Source: Candidatus Endonucleibacter bathymodioli
GTDB taxonomy: Bacteria > Pseudomonadota > Gammaproteobacteria > Pseudomonadales > Endozoicomonadaceae
Direction of reading: 5' to 3'
Assembly: GCA_030674915.1 (NCBI GenBank)
Contig: JASXSV010000031.1
Span: 1 to 30,070 of the forward strand
Length of the DNA stretch: 30,070 bases
The first letter of the stretch is position 1; every line of letters begins with the position of its first letter. A program made the position numbers and the translations under genes. Positions 28,150-30,070 of this stretch are shown here, piece by piece. The notes under the pieces are model-generated. The model was not told where the DNA came from, made no database searches, and was given only the letters and a program-made list of their open reading frames with translations.

Positions 28150-28965
28150 ATGGATTATAGAAGGGTTGACCCTTTTTCAATTGAAAATATAAAGAGGTGC
28201 ATAACTGAGCTTAACGAAAGACGTTATCTTTTGAAGCAGTTAGTTGCGCAGCAATTAATATTAAGGTATAGACGGACTTCGCTGGGGTATTTGTGGACGC
28301 TGGTTAATCCATTAGTGATGATGACTATTATGGCAGTGGTCTTCTCTACCTTGTTTAAGGCTGATTTAAAGACATTTTGTATATTCTTGTTCACTGGCAT
28401 GATTCCTTGGAATTTATTTAACGCGGTTGCGGGTCAATCTGGATTGGCATTTATAAGCAATGAAGGACTGATTAAGAAAATATACGTGCCTAAATCAGTG
28501 TTTCCTTTGAGCATAGTTCTTGCTTTGGTTGTTGATAGTGTGCTGGCGTTTGTGGCGCTTTTTATCATTATTTTATTTTTGGGAGTAACAATCACTTCGG
28601 CGATAGCGTTTTTACCAATTGCCTATGCGTTGTTGTTTTTATTCTCACTTGGAGTCGCTTTTGTGGTTTCCGTAGCGACGGTGTATTTTCGAGATTTGCA
28701 GTATGTTATGTCCATAGCTTTGCAAGCGTTATTTTTCTTAACTCCAGTTCTATACAAACCGGAATCATTGAAAGGGAAAGTGGCATTTCTCATGGAGCTC
28801 AATCCTGTTGCGCCTTTCATAGAGTTGTTTAGAGCGCCGCTATACAGAGGAGAAATTCCTGATACCGGCGTTATTGTTTTGGCGTCCGTTTTGTCGGTGG
28901 TTAGTGTTTTGGTTGGTGGGTTGGTTTTGTTGAAGCAAGAAAATAAGCTTGTATTTAGGTTGTGA
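28150..28965 (+). CDS. wzm: ABC-2 type polysaccharide export permease
   Basis: This 271-residue inner-membrane protein of the Wzm/KpsM type forms the channel that moves the finished, lipid-linked polysaccharide across the inner membrane. The cytoplasmic N-terminus carries LKQLVAQQLILRYRRTSLGYLW, the usual signature before the first membrane segment. Six hydrophobic stretches can be seen (near residues 50-70, 75-95, 125-150, 155-180, 190-205 and 240-260). The TPVLYKPE and LNPVAPFIELFR segments are typical of the family. It ends in LLKQENKLVFRL and a TGA. It lies directly before wzt. The start is ATG 28150, with a weak ribosome site (GAGATAAAG). Confidence 0.92.
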   Translation: MDYRRVDPFSIENIKRCITELNERRYLLKQLVAQQLILRYRRTSLGYLWTLVNPLVMMTIMAVVFSTLFKADLKTFCIFLFTGMIPWNLFNAVAGQSGLAFISNEGLIKKIYVPKSVFPLSIVLALVVDSVLAFVALFIIILFLGVTITSAIAFLPIAYALLFLFSLGVAFVVSVATVYFRDLQYVMSIALQALFFLTPVLYKPESLKGKVAFLMELNPVAPFIELFRAPLYRGEIPDTGVIVLASVLSVVSVLVGGLVLLKQENKLVFRL

Positions 28966-28971
28966 TTGCGA

Positions 28972-29718
28972 ATGTCTAATATTAAGGTTGAAAACATCTC
29001 TGTTCAATTTCGTGTTTACCATGATAGGTCGCCTTCTGTTAAAGAAATGTTCTCGGGGCTATTTAAGTCTCGAAAGGTTGGCGGTTATTCTGAGTTTTGT
29101 GCGGTTGATAATGTTTCCCTGGAAATAAATGAGGGAGATCGAGTTGGTATCGTAGGGCGCAACGGGGCGGGGAAAAGTACTTTATTAAAGGCGCTGTGCA
29201 GAATCTATGAGCCGTCGCAGGGAGTGATTTCTGTTGATGGGAAAATTGCTCCTTTGCTGGAAATAGGAGCTGGCTTCCATCCAGAGTTTACGGGTAGAGA
29301 AAACATATATTTTAATGGTGCAATTCTTGGGTACTCTAAAGAAGAGTTAGCTTTTATTGAGTCAGAAGTTATAGCGTTTGCCGAGCTTGAGGAGTTTATT
29401 GATACTCCTGTGAAGTATTATTCGACTGGGATGTATATGCGCTTGGCATTCTCTCTAGCCACAGCAATGCATACCGATATATTGATATTAGATGAGGTTT
29501 TTGCTGGCGGTGATGCGTACTTTGTGAAGAAATCTAGGGCGCGAATGCGTGGAATGATTGATAAGTCGAATATAATGCTCCTAGTGTCACACAATCATGA
29601 GCTAATATTATCTCTTTGCAATCGTGTTATTTGGTTAGATCATGGTCAAGTAGTTGCTGATGGATCTCCTGAAGAAATTGTAGGCCGTTATCTAGAAGGG
29701 AAAATAAATGAGGGGTGA
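28972..29718 (+). CDS. wzt: ABC transporter ATPase for polysaccharide export
   Basis: This 248-residue ATPase partners Wzm. Walker A is GRNGAGKST at residues 62-70. Next come the LLEIGAGFHPEFTGREN region typical of Wzt/TagH-type ATPases, the signature STGM at 151-154, Walker B ILILDE ending at D174-E175, and the H-loop H207 in SHNHE. It ends after the ATPase domain, so it lacks the C-terminal carbohydrate-binding domain found in Wzt proteins that recognise a capped chain. ATG 28972 is chosen over TTG 28966; AGG lies eleven bases upstream. It is followed by about 80 bases and the third GT61 gene. The - arm copy is frameshifted. Confidence 0.92.
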   Translation: MSNIKVENISVQFRVYHDRSPSVKEMFSGLFKSRKVGGYSEFCAVDNVSLEINEGDRVGIVGRNGAGKSTLLKALCRIYEPSQGVISVDGKIAPLLEIGAGFHPEFTGRENIYFNGAILGYSKEELAFIESEVIAFAELEEFIDTPVKYYSTGMYMRLAFSLATAMHTDILILDEVFAGGDAYFVKKSRARMRGMIDKSNIMLLVSHNHELILSLCNRVIWLDHGQVVADGSPEEIVGRYLEGKINEG

Positions 29719-29798
29719 CTGGGCTATACAAATAAGCTATAAAATATGCAATATGTTTTTGCTGCGTGTTGGGGTAATATTGCATAGGGGAGGTTTTT

Positions 29799-30070
29799 AT
29801 TTTACATTCTGATCCTAAACCAAAGTCGTTTATAGACGGTGATAGCACGGACACGTCGATTATTCATGTTGTATCTGCAGGTGCGGGTGCGAATCAAAGA
29901 TGGTCGAAAGGCGCTATGCAGTTTTATCGAAAGAATATTAAACCGTATGCTTTATTTCGTATCCCGGCAGAGTGGTTACGGAGGTGTTGGCGAGTGCTTG
30001 GTATGATATTCAGGGCAGTGTTTTTTCATGGAGCTAATGGCGTAAGGGTGATGACGTTAATTGGAGCAAA
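29799..30070 (+). CDS. GT61 glycosyltransferase 3, 5-prime part (continues at base 1)
   Basis: This is the N-terminal part of a GT61-family (DUF563, capsular polysaccharide type) glycosyltransferase whose frame runs off the window and continues exactly at base 1. The first in-frame ATG is at 29916 and would give 420 residues. The frame is open further upstream, back to a TAA at 29775-29777, and a strong ribosome site GGGGAGG sits at 29787-29793. No ATG, GTG or TTG follows that site at normal distance; an ATT at 29799 lies five bases after it and would give 459 residues. Both arms agree here, so a sequencing error would have to be shared. The gene lies about 80 bases after wzt. Start uncertain; family call firm from the part at 1-1108. 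Confidence 0.75.
   Translation, partial: MLHSDPKPKSFIDGDSTDTSIIHVVSAGAGANQRWSKGAMQFYRKNIKPYALFRIPAEWLRRCWRVLGMIFRAVFFHGANGVRVMTLIGA

Larger units (their letters stand above)
20734..30070 (+). repeat. Giant inverted repeat, + arm, first part
   Basis: This is the first 9,337 nt of the + arm, which continues in frame and base for base at position 1. Its reverse complement is found from 19136 down to about 9810. Every gene in this part is intact, so I treat it as the reference copy. The arm starts at the word TAATGG (20734-20739), which pairs with CCATTA at 19131-19136. Differences from the other arm are nearly all one-base homopolymer gains or losses, plus rare substitutions such as Pro versus His in rfbD and Pro versus Ser in wzm. 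Confidence 0.95.

Noticed and set aside
1..30070. Small plasmid or phage genome because the window is circular
   Set aside because: There is no replication, partition, mobilisation or phage structural gene. Circularity arises from the inverted duplication of a chromosomal-type glycan locus.

Overview
The window is a polysaccharide (O-antigen or capsule type) biosynthesis and export locus from what looks like a low-to-mid GC Gram-negative bacterium. I guess a marine gammaproteobacterium, from gene style, AGG-type ribosome sites and IS30-type remnants; no taxonomic marker is present. On the + strand from 20427 the genes are: two GT61 glycosyltransferases, an ATP-grasp ligase, a Gfo/Idh/MocA oxidoreductase, an FkbM methyltransferase, an FdtA-type 3,4-ketoisomerase, a DegT aminotransferase remnant, rfbD, and the ABC-2 exporter pair wzm-wzt. 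A third GT61 gene runs off the right end and continues in frame at base 1. After it come an IS30 head fragment, a fourth GT61 gene, remnants, and then (best read on the - strand, 6420 down to 3588) an SDR, a left-handed beta-helix acyltransferase, a broken second fdtA and an intact fdtB-type aminotransferase.

The dominant structure is a giant inverted repeat. The last base joins base 1 with no gap or overlap (the - strand copy at 9781-9830 shows the joined sequence), so the 30,070 bp read as a closed circle. In that circle a 12,810-nt + arm (20734-30070 plus 1-3473) is repeated as a 12,808-nt - arm (6329-19136). Two single-copy loops separate them: 3474-6328 (2,855 nt) and 19137-20733 (1,597 nt). 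The four parts add up exactly to 30,070.

The arms differ almost only by single-base indels in homopolymers, and the damage is complementary. The + arm has intact genes from 20427 round to about 1500 and frameshifts from about 1690 to 3473. The - arm has intact genes from 6329 to about 8600 and is riddled with frameshifts from there to 19136. The simplest reading is one real linear locus of about 17.26 kb (19137-20733, then the arm, then the reverse complement of 3474-6328), duplicated as a low-quality fold-back copy by a library or assembly chimera at 3473|3474 and 19136|19137. A genuine inverted-dimer circle is the less likely alternative.

The biology of the underlying locus is still interesting. 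It has four tandem or near-tandem GT61 genes, and two fdtA-fdtB pairs that have decayed in complementary ways, leaving one intact copy of each. It also has a (GTTGGT)n microsatellite that arose inside a dead aminotransferase's GVG codons, and a patchwork of gene scraps (GT61 tail, DegT head, rfbD scrap, IS30 head) joined by apparent illegitimate recombination. I infer that the products make a polysaccharide containing a 3-amino-3,6-dideoxyhexose, assembled by GT61 enzymes and exported by Wzm/Wzt.
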